A stretch of 64,000 bases of DNA from an uncultured Cohaesibacter sp. (GCF_963677725.1 NZ_OY782507.1:3594501-3658500), one strand, 5' to 3'; counted from the stretch's first letter, positions 27,040 to 37,630 are shown. Made by a program: numbers and translations. Notes: a model not told the origin generated them from the letters alone.

Positions 27040-27678
27040 TTAGTCTTCCTGCGGGGTATGCTCGGCGATGATGGCATTGGCTTGCTGGATCGCAACCTGC
27101 GGGCCGGCTTCATGGTCCCAGATGGCTTCGCGCAGGGCGACAAATTCGATTCCACGTTCGGCCACCTTGGCGCATTCCTGCAAATCGGACGCGCCTATAA
27201 GGACCGCAGGCACTTCGAACAGGTTGGACCACCATTCTGCCATTTCCAGCGCCTTGTCGTGGATTTCCTCGGTTGCCGGTGCTTCCAGACGGCCAAACAT
27301 GATGTAATCAATACCGGTTTCGGCGATTTCCATGGCTGCATGGCGTTTGTTGCCGCCCTGAGCGCCGAGCATGAAGCGGCTGGAATAGTCATCGACCGCG
27401 GCTTTGATGTCGGCCAGTTCGCCATCAACATGCAGGCCATCGCATTTGGTGCGCCCGGCAACGCGGGAATCGCCACGCAGCATCACCGCAATGTCATGCT
27501 TTTGGGCAATGGGGCCGAGGGTCTGGGCGATCTGCTGGACTTCACTGTCATGCTGGGCATCGCAATCGATCAACAGGGCGGCAATGTCGCCACCGGCAAT
27601 TGCTGCTTCGAGCTGGGCCGGGAACGTCTCCAGATCGACATGTCTGGGGGTGACGAGATAAATCTGAGAGGCTTGCAT
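27040..27678 (-). CDS. ThiE/TenI-like thiamine-phosphate synthase family protein
   Basis: 212 residues, TIM-barrel pattern. It has IYLVTP at the N-terminus, DGLHVDG in place of the usual HLGQxD, and DYIMFGRLEAPATEE in place of GPxFxTxTK. The N-terminal QLRxK substrate motif is not visible. It is therefore a divergent ThiE/TenI relative that may not make thiamine phosphate. It lies after pgk on the same strand with a hairpin between. No THI-box riboswitch was found. Confidence 0.75.
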   Translation of the reverse strand: MQASQIYLVTPRHVDLETFPAQLEAAIAGGDIAALLIDCDAQHDSEVQQIAQTLGPIAQKHDIAVMLRGDSRVAGRTKCDGLHVDGELADIKAAVDDYSSRFMLGAQGGNKRHAAMEIAETGIDYIMFGRLEAPATEEIHDKALEMAEWWSNLFEVPAVLIGASDLQECAKVAERGIEFVALREAIWDHEAGPQVAIQQANAIIAEHTPQED

Positions 27679-27780
27679 GGTGGTGCGACCTGTTGTTTGC
27701 GTTGGTTGGATGCGCGGGTTTGTCTGATATCTCGCAAAAGATACGGTCTTGCAAGGGTTGGCGCGGTGATCAAAACGATA

Positions 27781-27809
27781 AATGCGCCAACGAGAGCGTC
27801 GGCGCATTG
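27781..27809 (-). terminator. Terminator-like hairpin after pgk
   Basis: Eight-bp stem AATGCGCC/GGCGCATT with a 12-nt loop, followed on the minus strand by TTATCGTTTTG. The T-run is poor, so termination may be partial. Confidence 0.5.
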
Positions 27810-27834
27810 GTTATCCTTAGGTTTTTGTGCTGTC

Positions 27835-29034
27835 TCAGGCTTTGAGCACTTCAACACCCGGCAGTTCCTTGCCTTCCATCCATTCAAGGAAAGCACCGCC
27901 AGCGGTGGAGATGTAGGAAAAGTCTTCATAGACGCCGGCGTGGTTGAGCGCGGCAACGGTGTCACCACCGCCGGCAACCGAGGTCAGTTTGCCTGCTTTG
28001 GTTTCTTCCGCGGCTGCCTTGGCGGCTGCGACGGTCGCTGTGTCAAACGGGGCGATCTCGAAGGCACCAAGCGGGCCATTCCAGACCACGGTGTTGGCTT
28101 TCTTGATCCATGCGACAACAGCTTCGACGGATTTCGGTCCCACGTCGAGCATCATGCCATCAGCAGGCACACTGTCGACGTCAAGCACTTCGTGTGGTGC
28201 ATTGGCTGCAAATTCCTTGGCGACCAGAGCGTCGACCGGCAGGACGATTTCGCAGCCGATGTCTTCAGCCTTGGCCATGATGCGCTTGGCGGTTTCTGCC
28301 AGATCATGCTCACACAGGGATTTGCCGACATCTTTGCCTTGAGCGGCAAGGAAGGTGTTGGCCATGCCACCACCAATGACGAGACCGTCAACCTTGGTGA
28401 TGAGGTTTTCGAGAAGGTCGATCTTGGTGGAGACCTTGGCACCACCGACAACGGCGAGAACCGGACGGTTCGGAGTGCCAAGCGCTGCGTCAAGGGCTTC
28501 GAGTTCTTGCTGCATGGTGCGGCCAGCAACGGCTGGCATATGGTGGCAGAGGCCTTCGGTTGACACGTGGGCGCGGTGGGACACCGAGAAAGCATCGGCT
28601 ACCAGGAGGTCGCCATTGGCACCGAGGGCTGCGGCGAATTCCGGGTCATTCTTCTCTTCACCCTTATAGTAGCGGGTGTTTTCGAGGACCAGAATGTCGC
28701 CATTGTCCATATTGTCGATGGCTGCCTTGGCAACATCACCGATGCAATCTTCAGCAAAGGCCACTTCGCGCTCCATGACGCGGGCCAGTGCAGGGACCAC
28801 CTGCTTGAGAGACATTTCAGGGACTTTCTCACCCTTTGGACGACCGAAATGGGCGAGGATGATGACCTTGCCGCCTTTTTCGGAGATTTCCGTCAGGGTC
28901 GGGACAATGCGGTCGATACGGGTGGTATCTGTGACTTGGCCGTCTTTCATTGGCACATTGAGGTCAACGCGCACCAGAACGCGCTTGCCTTGCACTTCAA
29001 CATCATCGAGTGTTTTGAATTTCGTTGCTGCCAT
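27835..29034 (-). CDS. pgk: Phosphoglycerate kinase
   Basis: 399-residue glycolytic enzyme that makes ATP and 3-phosphoglycerate from 1,3-bisphosphoglycerate. It has the substrate loop [11 protein letters not shown], the HFGRPKG segment, [11 protein letters not shown] and the nucleotide-binding GGGMANTFL. It sits third in the same-strand run tkt, gap, pgk. The terminator after gap separates it from gap. Confidence 0.97.
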   Translation of the reverse strand: MAATKFKTLDDVEVQGKRVLVRVDLNVPMKDGQVTDTTRIDRIVPTLTEISEKGGKVIILAHFGRPKGEKVPEMSLKQVVPALARVMEREVAFAEDCIGDVAKAAIDNMDNGDILVLENTRYYKGEEKNDPEFAAALGANGDLLVADAFSVSHRAHVSTEGLCHHMPAVAGRTMQQELEALDAALGTPNRPVLAVVGGAKVSTKIDLLENLITKVDGLVIGGGMANTFLAAQGKDVGKSLCEHDLAETAKRIMAKAEDIGCEIVLPVDALVAKEFAANAPHEVLDVDSVPADGMMLDVGPKSVEAVVAWIKKANTVVWNGPLGAFEIAPFDTATVAAAKAAAEETKAGKLTSVAGGGDTVAALNHAGVYEDFSYISTAGGAFLEWMEGKELPGVEVLKA

Positions 29035-29110
29035 GGGTCAATCCTGCCTCTTGTTGGCTCGCTCAATCAGCGCGCCCTGCGCCCCAATATCGGGACATGT
29101 CATCAAATGA

Positions 29111-29165
29111 AAAAGGCGCTGTCCGGACCTAAAACCGTGGCCGGTTTCGTCTCAAACAGCGCCTT
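29111..29165 (-). terminator. Terminator of gap
   Basis: Ten-bp outer stem AAGGCGCTGT/ACAGCGCCTT enclosing an inner AAACCG/CGGTTT hairpin; on the minus strand the stem ends in TTTTTCATTTG. Confidence 0.8.
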
Positions 29166-29218
29166 GATGTCTTGTCAGGCCCGCCTGACTTGATCAGTCG
29201 GGGCTTGTCTCACCCTGA

Positions 29219-30226
29219 TTAGATGAGTTTGGCCATAGCAACCGCGGTGTCAGCCATGCGGTTGGAGAAGCCCCATTCGTTGTCATACCAGGTCAGGATG
29301 CGGACCATGCGGCCTTCCATGACTTTGGTCTGATCCATGTGGAAGATGGAAGAATGTGGATCATGGTTGAAGTCGCAAGAGACGTTTGGCAGATCGGTGT
29401 AACCCAGAACGCCATTCAGCTTGCCATCAGCCGCTTCGCGGATGGCTGCGTTGATTTCTTCAACGGTGGTGTCTTTCTTGGATTCGAAGACCAGATCGAC
29501 AACAGATACGTTCGGGGTAGGAACGCGAATGGCAACGCCGTCCAGCTTGCCAGCAAGCTCAGGCAGAACCAGGCCAACAGCTTTTGCAGCACCGGTAGAG
29601 GTCGGGATCATGGACAGGGCAGCAGCGCGAGCGCGGTACAGATCCTTGTGCATGGTATCGAGAGTCGGCTGATCACCAGTGTAGGAGTGAATGGTGGTCA
29701 TGAAGCCTTTTTCGATGCCGACAGCCTTGTCCAGAGCGTAAGCAACCGGAGACAGGCAGTTGGTGGTGCAGGATGCGTTGGAGACAACCAGATCATCAGC
29801 GGTCAGGGTATCGTCGTTGACGCCGAATACGATGGTTTTGTCAGCGCCAGCAGCAGGAGCCGAAACCAGAACGCGCTTTGCACCAGCGGTCAGGTGCATG
29901 GACGCTTTTTCTTTGGCGGTGAAGATGCCGGTGCATTCCATGGCAATGTCGATGCCAAGTTCACCCCAAGGCAGTTCTTCAGGGTTGCGGATCGCGGTTA
30001 CCTTGATGGGGCCACGACCGACATCAATGGTGTCGCCGTCAACCGTGACTTGTGCAGGGAACCTGCCATGTACAGAGTCAAAGCGGAGCAGATGGGCGTT
30101 GGTTTCAACTGGACCCAGATCGTTGATCGCAACGACTTCGATGTCGGTGCGTCCAGATTCGATGATACCACGCAGTACATTTCGACCAATACGACCGAAA
30201 CCATTGATCGCTACTTTTACAGTCAT
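29219..30226 (-). CDS. gap: Glyceraldehyde-3-phosphate dehydrogenase, type I
   Basis: 335 residues with the NAD fold [10 protein letters not shown], catalytic [11 protein letters not shown] (Cys153), [14 protein letters not shown] and the C-terminal [12 protein letters not shown]. It acts in central glycolysis/gluconeogenesis. The cofactor-discriminating region around residue 35 has AINDLG, which allows NAD. A 365-bp leader region separates it from tkt, so it probably has its own promoter. AGGAGA precedes the ATG. Confidence 0.97.
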   Translation of the reverse strand: MTVKVAINGFGRIGRNVLRGIIESGRTDIEVVAINDLGPVETNAHLLRFDSVHGRFPAQVTVDGDTIDVGRGPIKVTAIRNPEELPWGELGIDIAMECTGIFTAKEKASMHLTAGAKRVLVSAPAAGADKTIVFGVNDDTLTADDLVVSNASCTTNCLSPVAYALDKAVGIEKGFMTTIHSYTGDQPTLDTMHKDLYRARAAALSMIPTSTGAAKAVGLVLPELAGKLDGVAIRVPTPNVSVVDLVFESKKDTTVEEINAAIREAADGKLNGVLGYTDLPNVSCDFNHDPHSSIFHMDQTKVMEGRMVRILTWYDNEWGFSNRMADTAVAMAKLI

Positions 30227-30591
30227 GACCTTCTCCTGAATTTTCTTGCCAGCCCCGGATTGAAACCAATGAATGGGGGTCGGACTTCCACTTAAGAGAG
30301 TTTTCTTGCCGCCTTGAGATTCAAGGTGGCAGAATAACGCTTTGGTTCATTGGCTTGAGTATGGTCCGTATTTCAACACAAAACTACGTGATGTGCGAAT
30401 CGGGATCTACCCCAGATCTTCCATATATGCGCCTTATTTTCGACTTTGAAAATGACGCACTGATCAGCCTTAATTTAAATCGTTATCATACTTTTGTCGT
30501 ATGACATTTTTGCATGGCTGCCAAGTCGCTTGGCGGGACTAAAGCATATTTTTGCATTTTTTCCCGCCAATTTGACATTTGGCTTTAAAAA
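30227..30591. other. Intergenic region between tkt and gap
   Basis: About 365 bp, AT-rich. It contains a TTGGCGGGA/TCCCGCCAA inverted repeat (30530-30570) near the tkt stop and a CCTTGA/TCAAGG hairpin (30312-30326) in the gap leader. No gene seen. Confidence 0.55.
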
Positions 30592-32583
30592 TTATGACGT
30601 TTTAAGGCGCTCGGTGACCTTGGCAACGACATTCTCGGCAGTGATGCCGAATTTCTCATAAAGCTCTTTGTAAGGGCCAGAAGCACCGAACGAGTCCATG
30701 CCGACGAAGATGCCGTCGGTGCCGATGAAGCGATCCCAACCCATGCGGATGGCGGCTTCGACGGCAACATTGACTTTGGCGCTGCCAATGGTCTCACGCT
30801 GATAGTTTTCTGACTGTTTTGCGAACAGTTCAAAGCAAGGCACGGAAATCACACGGGCCAGAATGTTCTGCTCGGCAAGGGCTTTCTGGGCTGCCATGGC
30901 GACTTCGATTTCAGAGCCCGAGGCAAAGATCGAAACGTCGGCTTCGCCGTCACAATCGGACAACAGGTAAGCGCCGCGGGCAGACAGATTTTCGTCGGAA
31001 TATTCCGTACGAACCGGTTCCAGACCCTGACGGGTCAGGGACAGGACGCTTGGATTGTGCGCCGACTGGATGGCAACTTCCCAGCATTCTGCGGTTTCAT
31101 ACACGTCAGCAGGGCGGAAAACCTGCATGTTCGGAATGGCGCGCAGGGAGGCAAGGGTCTCAACCGGCTGGTGGGTCGGGCCATCTTCGCCCAGACCGAT
31201 GGAATCATGGGTCAGAACATAGATAACGCGCTGTTCCATCAAAGCGGAAAGACGCATGGCACCACGCATATAGTCCGCAAAGACCAGGAAGGTGCCGCCG
31301 TAAGGAATGACGCCGCCATGCAGAGCCATGCCATTCATGGCAGAGGCCATGACATGTTCGCGAATACCCCAGTTGACATAACGACCCGAGAAGTCGTCAG
31401 CGGTGATGGAGGTGGTTTGCGAGGTTTTGGTGTTGTTGGACCCGGTCAGGTCAGCAGAGCCGCCGATGGTTTCCGGTAGAACGCCGTTGATGACATTCAA
31501 TGCCATCTCGGACGCCTTGCGGGTGGCAACATTCTTTGGCTCTTCGGCCAGTTCTTTCTTGTAGGCTGCCATGGCATCTTCAAAGCCGGATGGCAGATCG
31601 CCGCGCATGCGGCGTTCGAACTCGGCGGACAGCTCAGAGTCAGCAGCGTCAAAACGCTTCTGCCATTCCTTGCGGCCATGGGCGGCATTCAGGCCGGCAA
31701 TGCGCCATGCGTCACGAATGTCGGACGGAATGTCAAAGGGCTCATTTTCCCAGCCCAGCGCTTCGCGCGTGGCGGCAATTTCCGCTTCGCCCAGAGGTGC
31801 GCCGTGAACGGAGGATGTGCCGCCCTTGTTTGGTGCGCCAAAACCGATGGTGGTTTTACAGGCGATGATGGTTGGCTTGTCGCTTTTCCGAGCAGCCGCG
31901 ATGGCTTTTTCGATGGCGGCATGATCGTGACCGTCAATGGCATCGGTGTTCCAGCCAGATGCCTTGAAGCGGTCAAGCTGGTTGGTGGAATCGGACACGG
32001 ACACGGCACCATCGATGGTGACATTGTTGTCGTCCCACAGCAGGATCAGCTTGTTGAGCTTCAGGTGGCCTGCCAGTGTCAGGGCTTCCTGGGAAATGCC
32101 TTCCATCAGGCAGCCGTCGCCACTGAGCACATAGGTATAGTGATCAACCAGCTCGGACCCGAACTGGGCCGCCAGCGCTTTCTCGGCGATTGCCATGCCA
32201 ACTGCGTTGGCCAGACCCTGCCCAAGGGGGCCGGTGGTGGTTTCAATGCCGCTGGCATGACCATATTCCGGGTGGCCTGCGGTTTTCGATCCGATCTGAC
32301 GGAAATTCTTGAGATCCTCAATCGACATGTCTTCATAGCCGAGAAGATGCAGGAGAGAATAAAGCAGCATGGAGCCGTGACCGGCGGACAGGACAAATCG
32401 GTCTCTGTCAGCCCATTTCGGGGCCGTCGGGTCAAACTTCATGAATTTTGTGAAAAGAACCGTCGCAATGTCGGCTGCACCCATAGGAAGACCTGGGTGA
32501 CCTGATTTCGCTTTTTCAACGGCGTCCATTGAAAGAAAGCGGATCGCATGTGCCATGCGGGTTTGTTTATCCATGTTGCTCAT
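30592..32583 (-). CDS. tkt: Transketolase
   Basis: 663-residue thiamine diphosphate enzyme of the pentose phosphate (or Calvin-type) pathway. It carries the ThDP/Mg motif GDGCLMEG (155-162) through DDNNVTIDG, the N-terminal SGHPGLPMG and the pyrimidine-domain [17 protein letters not shown]. The window shows no other pentose-phosphate gene. It is followed by gap and pgk on the same strand. Confidence 0.97.
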   Translation of the reverse strand: MSNMDKQTRMAHAIRFLSMDAVEKAKSGHPGLPMGAADIATVLFTKFMKFDPTAPKWADRDRFVLSAGHGSMLLYSLLHLLGYEDMSIEDLKNFRQIGSKTAGHPEYGHASGIETTTGPLGQGLANAVGMAIAEKALAAQFGSELVDHYTYVLSGDGCLMEGISQEALTLAGHLKLNKLILLWDDNNVTIDGAVSVSDSTNQLDRFKASGWNTDAIDGHDHAAIEKAIAAARKSDKPTIIACKTTIGFGAPNKGGTSSVHGAPLGEAEIAATREALGWENEPFDIPSDIRDAWRIAGLNAAHGRKEWQKRFDAADSELSAEFERRMRGDLPSGFEDAMAAYKKELAEEPKNVATRKASEMALNVINGVLPETIGGSADLTGSNNTKTSQTTSITADDFSGRYVNWGIREHVMASAMNGMALHGGVIPYGGTFLVFADYMRGAMRLSALMEQRVIYVLTHDSIGLGEDGPTHQPVETLASLRAIPNMQVFRPADVYETAECWEVAIQSAHNPSVLSLTRQGLEPVRTEYSDENLSARGAYLLSDCDGEADVSIFASGSEIEVAMAAQKALAEQNILARVISVPCFELFAKQSENYQRETIGSAKVNVAVEAAIRMGWDRFIGTDGIFVGMDSFGASGPYKELYEKFGITAENVVAKVTERLKTS

Positions 32584-33233
32584 GAACTCTGCTTTTGGGA
32601 ATAATCAAATGTGACAGCAAGGGAAATCCCAACCAAATGCCCCCTCCGCCAGTTGAGTGATCGATAACGATCATGCCATTCAGGACCTGCCATGCCTCAT
32701 TGTAGCCCGGCAGACAGAGGCTGAAACAAACGCTGTGACATTTAGCATTCGTGGGCGAAGAGTCAATCTCAACTTGGCCTTGACCTTAGCAAAAAGGCTG
32801 ATTTTTGCGCTTCTGCCAATCCCCTGTGGACTGGAACTGTTGACGAATGGGCAGCATTGACGTGACTGGCAGAAGTCACCTAGATTCAGGTTTGGCTATA
32901 TTTGAGGCCTGATTCATGCCGTTTGGTGGCTTGGACGAAGGATCCGGAGTGGGCACCGGGGATGCTGTGCGGGTGAAGATTTTCCGAAAGAAGGCCCGAT
33001 CAAGTCATGTGTCTTTGTGGGACATTCGTTAGAAGATATACCGAAAATGCTGCGAAGCACCGGTCTGCCGCTGGACGCTGAGGGTGCATTGAGCTAAAGC
33101 AGGCCGATGCGCCATCTTTTTAGCAGCTCGCGGTCTTGTCGGATCGGTGGCTGGTTCGGATGCATTGATTGTGTGAAATATCGCGTGGCGGAATGGGTAA
33201 GATTTTCCAAGCTGTGGGAAGGTTGGGGGAAGT
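32584..33233. other. Divergent intergenic region between tkt and the DUF4164 gene
   Basis: 650 bp. Contents: TGATCG/CGATCA inverted repeat at 32658-32673 near tkt, a 9-bp inverted repeat CTTCTGCCA/TGGCAGAAG at 32810-32818 and 32867-32875, and a 38-codon ORF at 32916-33032 with GAGG upstream. None is recognised. The rest shows nothing convincing. Confidence 0.5.
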
Positions 33234-33515
33234 ATGTCTGAAAGACCGGCAGTTCAGGACGCCTTGGTGCGGCTTGAGCAGGCGATTGCCTCCCTTGAAC
33301 GGGCGGTAGACAAAAGGCAGGATAAGGCGTTGTCAATCGAGGCCCTGCAGGGCGATTTGAAACGGATGACCAAGGAGCGCGAAACTATGACGCAGTCTTT
33401 GAAATCCGCTCAATCCCGATCCGAACGCCTTGAAGGTGCGAATGAAGAGGTGTCCCGTCGTCTGGTATCCGCAATGGAATCAGTGCGGGCCGTTCTGGAT
33501 CAGCATGGTGGCTGA
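33234..33515 (+). CDS. DUF4164 coiled-coil protein
   Basis: 93 residues, almost entirely heptad-like coiled coil. It is the small DUF4164-type protein usually found just before zapA in Hyphomicrobiales. It probably works with ZapA in division, an inference from conserved neighbourhood. GGGGGA lies just before the ATG. The gap to zapA is 28 nt, indicating cotranscription. Confidence 0.8.
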   Translation: MSERPAVQDALVRLEQAIASLERAVDKRQDKALSIEALQGDLKRMTKERETMTQSLKSAQSRSERLEGANEEVSRRLVSAMESVRAVLDQHGG

Positions 33516-33543
33516 TTTTTTGAAGGTTTGACCGGAGAAGGCT

Positions 33544-33903
33544 ATGGTTCAGGTCAGTGTCAGTATCAATGGTCGCGCCTATCGCATGGCGTGCGAAGAT
33601 GGTCAGGAAGATCATCTGCTGTCGCTGGCGCGCCGGTTTGACGCGTTGATCACCCAGTTAAAAGAGAATTTCGGTGAGATCGGTGATCAGCGCCTGACTG
33701 TGATGGCGGGAATCATGGCGATGGACCAGATGGCCGAGCTGGATGGACGGCTCAAGCATCTGGATCAGGAAGTTTCGGCTTTAAGAGAAGCGCGCTCGGC
33801 GGTGCAGGTCAAGAATGAAGGCGATCAGGAGCAGTTGGCCAGCCGCATCGACAAGGCCGCCGAACAGCTGGAGCGTTTGTCTCAATTGCTGCTGGAAAGC
33901 TGA
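33544..33903 (+). CDS. zapA: Cell division protein ZapA
   Basis: 119 residues. The N-terminal beta segment VQVSVSINGRAYRMACEDGQEDHLLSLARRFD is the ZapA fold; it is followed by a long coiled coil to the C-terminus. ZapA cross-links FtsZ protofilaments at the division ring. It is followed directly by the 6S RNA region, a conserved arrangement. Confidence 0.93.
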   Translation: MVQVSVSINGRAYRMACEDGQEDHLLSLARRFDALITQLKENFGEIGDQRLTVMAGIMAMDQMAELDGRLKHLDQEVSALREARSAVQVKNEGDQEQLASRIDKAAEQLERLSQLLLES

Positions 33904-33912
33904 AAAACTTGT

Positions 33913-34080
33913 CACCCCGGGCTGGTAAGTTCCTCGTCCATCCCTTATATGTCAATCCTTGCTGCACTTCGCGTGAGAAGCTACTTTTCTTCGGGGCCTT
34001 AAAGATCCTAAAGGGAGCTGGCGCTGATAGGGACCGTGGTCCTCTTCAACTGGCCCCCACCTTAACAAAAGGTGTCCCAG
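33913..34080 (+). ncRNA. ssrS: 6S RNA
   Basis: The region between zapA and the formyltetrahydrofolate cyclo-ligase gene is the classic site of 6S RNA in proteobacteria. Distant segments pair to a rod: GGGC..AGTT near 33920-33931 with AACT..GCCC near 34048-34057, and further inner pairs (TCCC/GGGA), leaving a central open part as needed to mimic an open promoter and bind sigma-70 RNA polymerase. A strong terminator follows at 34122-34157. The ends are approximate. Confidence 0.7.
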
Positions 34081-34121
34081 GATCAGAAAAGCTTTAACGG
34101 TCGTTGCGGCATCCTATTTGT

Positions 34122-34157
34122 AGAGCGGTCCCTTGTTTGAGGGGCCGCTCTTTTGTT
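34122..34157 (+). terminator. Intrinsic terminator downstream of 6S RNA
   Basis: Eleven-bp stem AGAGCGGTCCC/GGGGCCGCTCT with an 8-nt loop, then TTTTGTT. Confidence 0.88.
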
Positions 34158-34316
34158 ATCTGCCTCTTGATCTTGGCCTGCGGTGTTGGGTGGGACGAAG
34201 GAGCCACTGTCTTGTTAAGACAAAAGAAAGCGGATTGTCGCAGAGCTTTCGTCATGGGATGATATCTTGATAGAGGTCTGCTTTGGGTTTTGTGTCGATT
34301 TCTGGGAGGGTGCGGC

Positions 34317-34904
34317 GTGAATGAGCTTCGATTGACGGGGAGGAAGGCGCAACTGCGCAGCACGGTAGGGGTTTTGCGCGATTCAATGCCGCGTGCGGAT
34401 CGTGCGGTGCAAAGCGAGCAGGCGGCATCTCTTCTGCTTGATCAATTGGATGACGTGGATGGGGTCACGGTGGGGTTGTTCTGGCCGATCGGGTCGGAGA
34501 TCGATGCCCTCGCTCTGGTCGAGCCTCTGCGTGAAAAGGGGGCGGAATTGGCCTTGCCCGCCACCATTGGTGAAAGCGAGATGGTGTTTCGCCAATGGGT
34601 GCCGGGGTGCCCGATGGTGGAGGCGGGCTTTGGCACTTTTGCGCCTGACGCGTCAGCCCGGATTGTCGAGCCGCAAATTCTGATCACGCCTCTGCTGGCC
34701 TTTGATCCTCAGGGCAATCGGCTTGGCTATGGAGCTGGTTATTACGACCGCTACATTGCCGGTCTGATCGAGGCCGCGCACAAGCCGCGGGCTATCGGGT
34801 TGGCTTTTTCACTGCAAAAACTGGACAAGGTGCCGGTTGGTCTTTATGACCTGCCTCTGGACATGATCGTGACCGAGGCCGGTATCATTCACCCCTCTGG
34901 CTAG
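34317..34904 (+). CDS. 5-formyltetrahydrofolate cyclo-ligase
   Basis: 195 residues converting 5-formyl-THF to methenyl-THF with ATP. It has the family's C-terminal GYGAGYYDRYIAG and the N-terminal basic helix RKAQLRSTVGVLRD. I start at GTG 34317 because GGGAGGG is 6 nt upstream; the frame extends a further 9 codons to 34290. The position after 6S RNA is conserved from E. coli (ygfA) to alphaproteobacteria. Confidence 0.92.
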   Translation: MNELRLTGRKAQLRSTVGVLRDSMPRADRAVQSEQAASLLLDQLDDVDGVTVGLFWPIGSEIDALALVEPLREKGAELALPATIGESEMVFRQWVPGCPMVEAGFGTFAPDASARIVEPQILITPLLAFDPQGNRLGYGAGYYDRYIAGLIEAAHKPRAIGLAFSLQKLDKVPVGLYDLPLDMIVTEAGIIHPSG

Positions 34905-35051
34905 CAGCCCCATCCTGATGCTTTGCGATGCGTCGTTCGATGAGGCTGCCAGCGTGATCGCATCATCTCTTCTTACGTGATCAGGCAGCGCGCGCCGACA
35001 GGGGGCTGCATGCCCAAGGAAGACGGCGCTGCGCGCTGAAGGCAGGATGTA

Positions 35052-35879
35052 ATGAGACTGTTATTCATCGGGGACATTGTTGGCCGGGCGGGCCGGACCA
35101 TCGTGCAGAACAAGCTGCCGGGTATGGTCGAAAAACATGCCATCGATTTTGTCATTATCAATGGTGAGAATTCCGCCGCGGGCTTTGGTATTACGGAGAG
35201 CATTGTTCAGGATCTGCTGGATGCGGGGGGCGATGTCATAACCACTGGCAATCATGCATGGGATCAACGCGATGCTCTGGTCTTTTGCGAGCGGCAGCCT
35301 GCTTTCCTCCGGCCGGTCAATTATCCATCCGGCGTGCCGGGCAAGGGCGCCAACCTCTACACTGCCCGCAATGGCGCCAATATATTGGTGATGAATGCCA
35401 TGGGGCGGGTCTATATGGATGCGCTGGATTGTCCTTTTGCTGCGGTTGAAAAGGAACTGGCAGCCTGTCCGATGGGCGACTTTGCGGATGCCATCGTGGT
35501 TGATTTTCATGCAGAAGCGACCTCGGAAAAGCAGGCCATGGGGCATTTTCTCGATGGTCGGGTCAGTCTGGTGGTGGGAACCCATACCCATGTGCCGACC
35601 TCGGATTATCGGGTTTTGCCCGGTGGCACCGCCTATATGTCGGATGCGGGCATGACGGGCGATTATGATTCCGTGCTTGGCATGGAGAAGGAAGAACCGG
35701 TTCAGCGCTTCATGCGCAAGGTGCCGTCCTCGCGCTTCACGCCGGCCCTTGGCGAGCCTACGCTTTGTGGGGTCGCGGTCGATATCGAGGAGGGAACCGG
35801 GCTGGCAACCGCGATCGAGCCTTTGCGGATTGGCGGGCATCTATCCCCGCATATTCCGTCCTTCTGGGCAAAATCCTAG
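35052..35879 (+). CDS. YmdB-type metallophosphoesterase (TIGR00282 family)
   Basis: 275-residue two-metal phosphoesterase. It has [35 protein letters not shown] and [10 protein letters not shown], which carry the metal ligands. The Bacillus YmdB homologue hydrolyses 2',3'-cyclic nucleotides and affects RNA turnover. It lies between the cyclo-ligase and yebC, all on the plus strand with gaps near 130-150 nt. Confidence 0.92.
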   Translation: MRLLFIGDIVGRAGRTIVQNKLPGMVEKHAIDFVIINGENSAAGFGITESIVQDLLDAGGDVITTGNHAWDQRDALVFCERQPAFLRPVNYPSGVPGKGANLYTARNGANILVMNAMGRVYMDALDCPFAAVEKELAACPMGDFADAIVVDFHAEATSEKQAMGHFLDGRVSLVVGTHTHVPTSDYRVLPGGTAYMSDAGMTGDYDSVLGMEKEEPVQRFMRKVPSSRFTPALGEPTLCGVAVDIEEGTGLATAIEPLRIGGHLSPHIPSFWAKS

Positions 35880-36007
35880 CGAAACAGCCGGTCTTTGAGC
35901 GCTCGTGCAACAGATCGCTTGATCTTTGCTGCGGTCTTGTGGCATCACCTGCAACAAATTTGATGCGCCTTGGGCGCGATGAGACAGAATTTACGGATTT
36001 AGGGATT

Positions 36008-36757
36008 ATGGCAGGCCATTCAAAATTCAAGAATATCATGTATCGCAAGGGTGCACAGGATGCCAAGCGGTCCAAGTTGTTCTCCAAGCTTTCCAAGGAA
36101 ATCACCGTAGCGGCCAAAATGGGGGGCGGTGATCCGGATTCCAACGCCCGTTTGCGTCTGGCTATTCAGAATGCGCGCGGCCAGTCCATGCCGAAGGACA
36201 ATATTGATCGTGCGATCAAAAAGGCAGAGGCCGGTGACGAGGGCACCTTTGATGAAGTGCGTTACGAAGGCTATGGCCCGGGCGGCACCGCTGTCGTGGT
36301 TGAGGCGCTGACCGATAACCGCAACCGGACTGCCTCCAACGTGCGCGCTGCTTTTTCGAAAAATGGCGGCTCTCTTGGTGAGACCGGCTCGGTGGCCTTC
36401 ATGTTTGATCGCGTGGGCGAGCTGGTTTATCCCGCTGACGTGGGGGATGCGGACACGGTTCTGGAAGCTGCCATCGAAGCAGGTGCAGACGATGTGGTCA
36501 GCGATGAGGATGGCCACACCATTTACACCACCTTTGAAGACATGATCGAAGTGGGCAAGGCGCTGGAAGAATCATTTGGCAAGGAAGCCGAATCCCAGAA
36601 AGCCATCTGGAAGCCACAGAATGAGATCGATGTCGACGCCGAGAAAGCCAGCACCATCATGAAATTGATGAATGTGCTGGAAGATGACGACGACGTGCAG
36701 AATGTCTATTCCAACTTCTCCATGAGCGACGAAGTGATGGCATCTCTGGAAGACTGA
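36008..36757 (+). CDS. yebC: YebC/PmpR family transcriptional/translational regulator
   Basis: 249 residues starting [21 protein letters not shown], the invariant YebC N-terminus, then [20 protein letters not shown] and the acidic C-terminal domain. Members act as DNA-binding regulators or as factors aiding translation of polyproline; which applies here is unknown. The start is internal to a longer open frame and is decided by homology. The ruv genes follow after the LysE gene, a common YebC-RuvCAB grouping. Confidence 0.95.
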   Translation: MAGHSKFKNIMYRKGAQDAKRSKLFSKLSKEITVAAKMGGGDPDSNARLRLAIQNARGQSMPKDNIDRAIKKAEAGDEGTFDEVRYEGYGPGGTAVVVEALTDNRNRTASNVRAAFSKNGGSLGETGSVAFMFDRVGELVYPADVGDADTVLEAAIEAGADDVVSDEDGHTIYTTFEDMIEVGKALEESFGKEAESQKAIWKPQNEIDVDAEKASTIMKLMNVLEDDDDVQNVYSNFSMSDEVMASLED

Positions 36758-36792
36758 TCTGGAAGGCTGGGGCCATTCCATCGACGGATACA

Positions 36793-36827
36793 ACAAAACC
36801 CCGCTTGGTTGCCAGGCGGGGTTTTGT
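36793..36827. terminator. Bidirectional terminator between yebC and LysE gene
   Basis: Twelve-bp stem ACAAAACCCCGC/GCGGGGTTTTGT with an 11-nt loop and A/T flanks on both sides. Confidence 0.92.
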
Positions 36828-36852
36828 CTTTTGTGATCGTCTTTTGCTCTGT

Positions 36853-37485
36853 TCAGTGCCCGAATGAACTGGTCAGGATGCGAATGCTGGCAACGCCGAA
36901 CAGCATGGCAAAGACCGCATCAAGGGCGCGTCTTGTTTTGCGGTAGCCACTGACCACCGGGCGGCTGGCAAAAATCCATGCATAGAGCTGGCAGATAAGG
37001 GCGCTTTGGGTGCCAAGCAGCAGGACGACGGTCAACAGGTCGGTCGGGGTGGCATCCGCTGGCAGTCCAAGGGCATAGATCGAGCCAATAAAGAGAATGG
37101 CCTTGGGGTTGGTCAAGTGGATTGCCAGCCCCTTCAGATAGCTTTTACCCAGACTTGAACCCTGAACTTCGATCACCGCCTGCGTGGTTTTGGTGGGGGC
37201 GAGGGCAGAGCGGGCGGATTTGAGTGCCAGAAACAACAGATACCCAGCCCCGAAATAGCGCATCACTTCAAACAGCCAGACATTGGCGGCCATCACCGCC
37301 CCCATGCCGAGGGCTGCGGCCAGCGACCAGAGAAACGACCCGGTTGTCACGCCATAGGCCAAAGCCATGCCATATTTGCGACCATGGGACATGGAGGTCG
37401 CGGCAATGGCAAGGGTTGCCGGTCCGGGGCTTGCCATGGCAATCAGGGATGCGCCCATGATGAGTGGCAGATTGATGTCGGTCAT
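36853..37485 (-). CDS. LysE/RhtB family amino-acid exporter
   Basis: 210 residues with six hydrophobic helices. The LysE N-terminal pattern MGASLIAMASPGPATLAIAATSMSHGRKYG is clear. It exports amino acids or homoserine-type compounds across the inner membrane; the substrate is unknown. It interrupts the yebC-ruv run on the opposite strand and starts 145 bp from ruvC divergently. Confidence 0.92.
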   Translation of the reverse strand: MTDINLPLIMGASLIAMASPGPATLAIAATSMSHGRKYGMALAYGVTTGSFLWSLAAALGMGAVMAANVWLFEVMRYFGAGYLLFLALKSARSALAPTKTTQAVIEVQGSSLGKSYLKGLAIHLTNPKAILFIGSIYALGLPADATPTDLLTVVLLLGTQSALICQLYAWIFASRPVVSGYRKTRRALDAVFAMLFGVASIRILTSSFGH

Positions 37486-37630
37486 GAAAGCTACCTTGTT
37501 GACACGGGGCTTTGGAGGCGAAATTCTCTATGAGAAACGCCATTTTCTCACGGGGGCTGCAATTGTCAATTGCTGTTTGAAGTGTGAGTTTGTTCTGGTA
37601 TTGTTCATATTTTCGGGCTAATGAAGAGCT

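Noticed and set aside
27679-27834. THI-box riboswitch before the ThiE-like gene
   Set aside because: No conserved CTGAGA or equivalent THI-box core occurs in the 156-nt gap; only a terminator-like hairpin is present.
26989-28563. 524-codon plus-strand open frame opposite the ThiE-like and pgk genes
   Set aside because: It runs across two well-supported genes and their intergenic gap and has no ribosome-binding site or recognisable domain.
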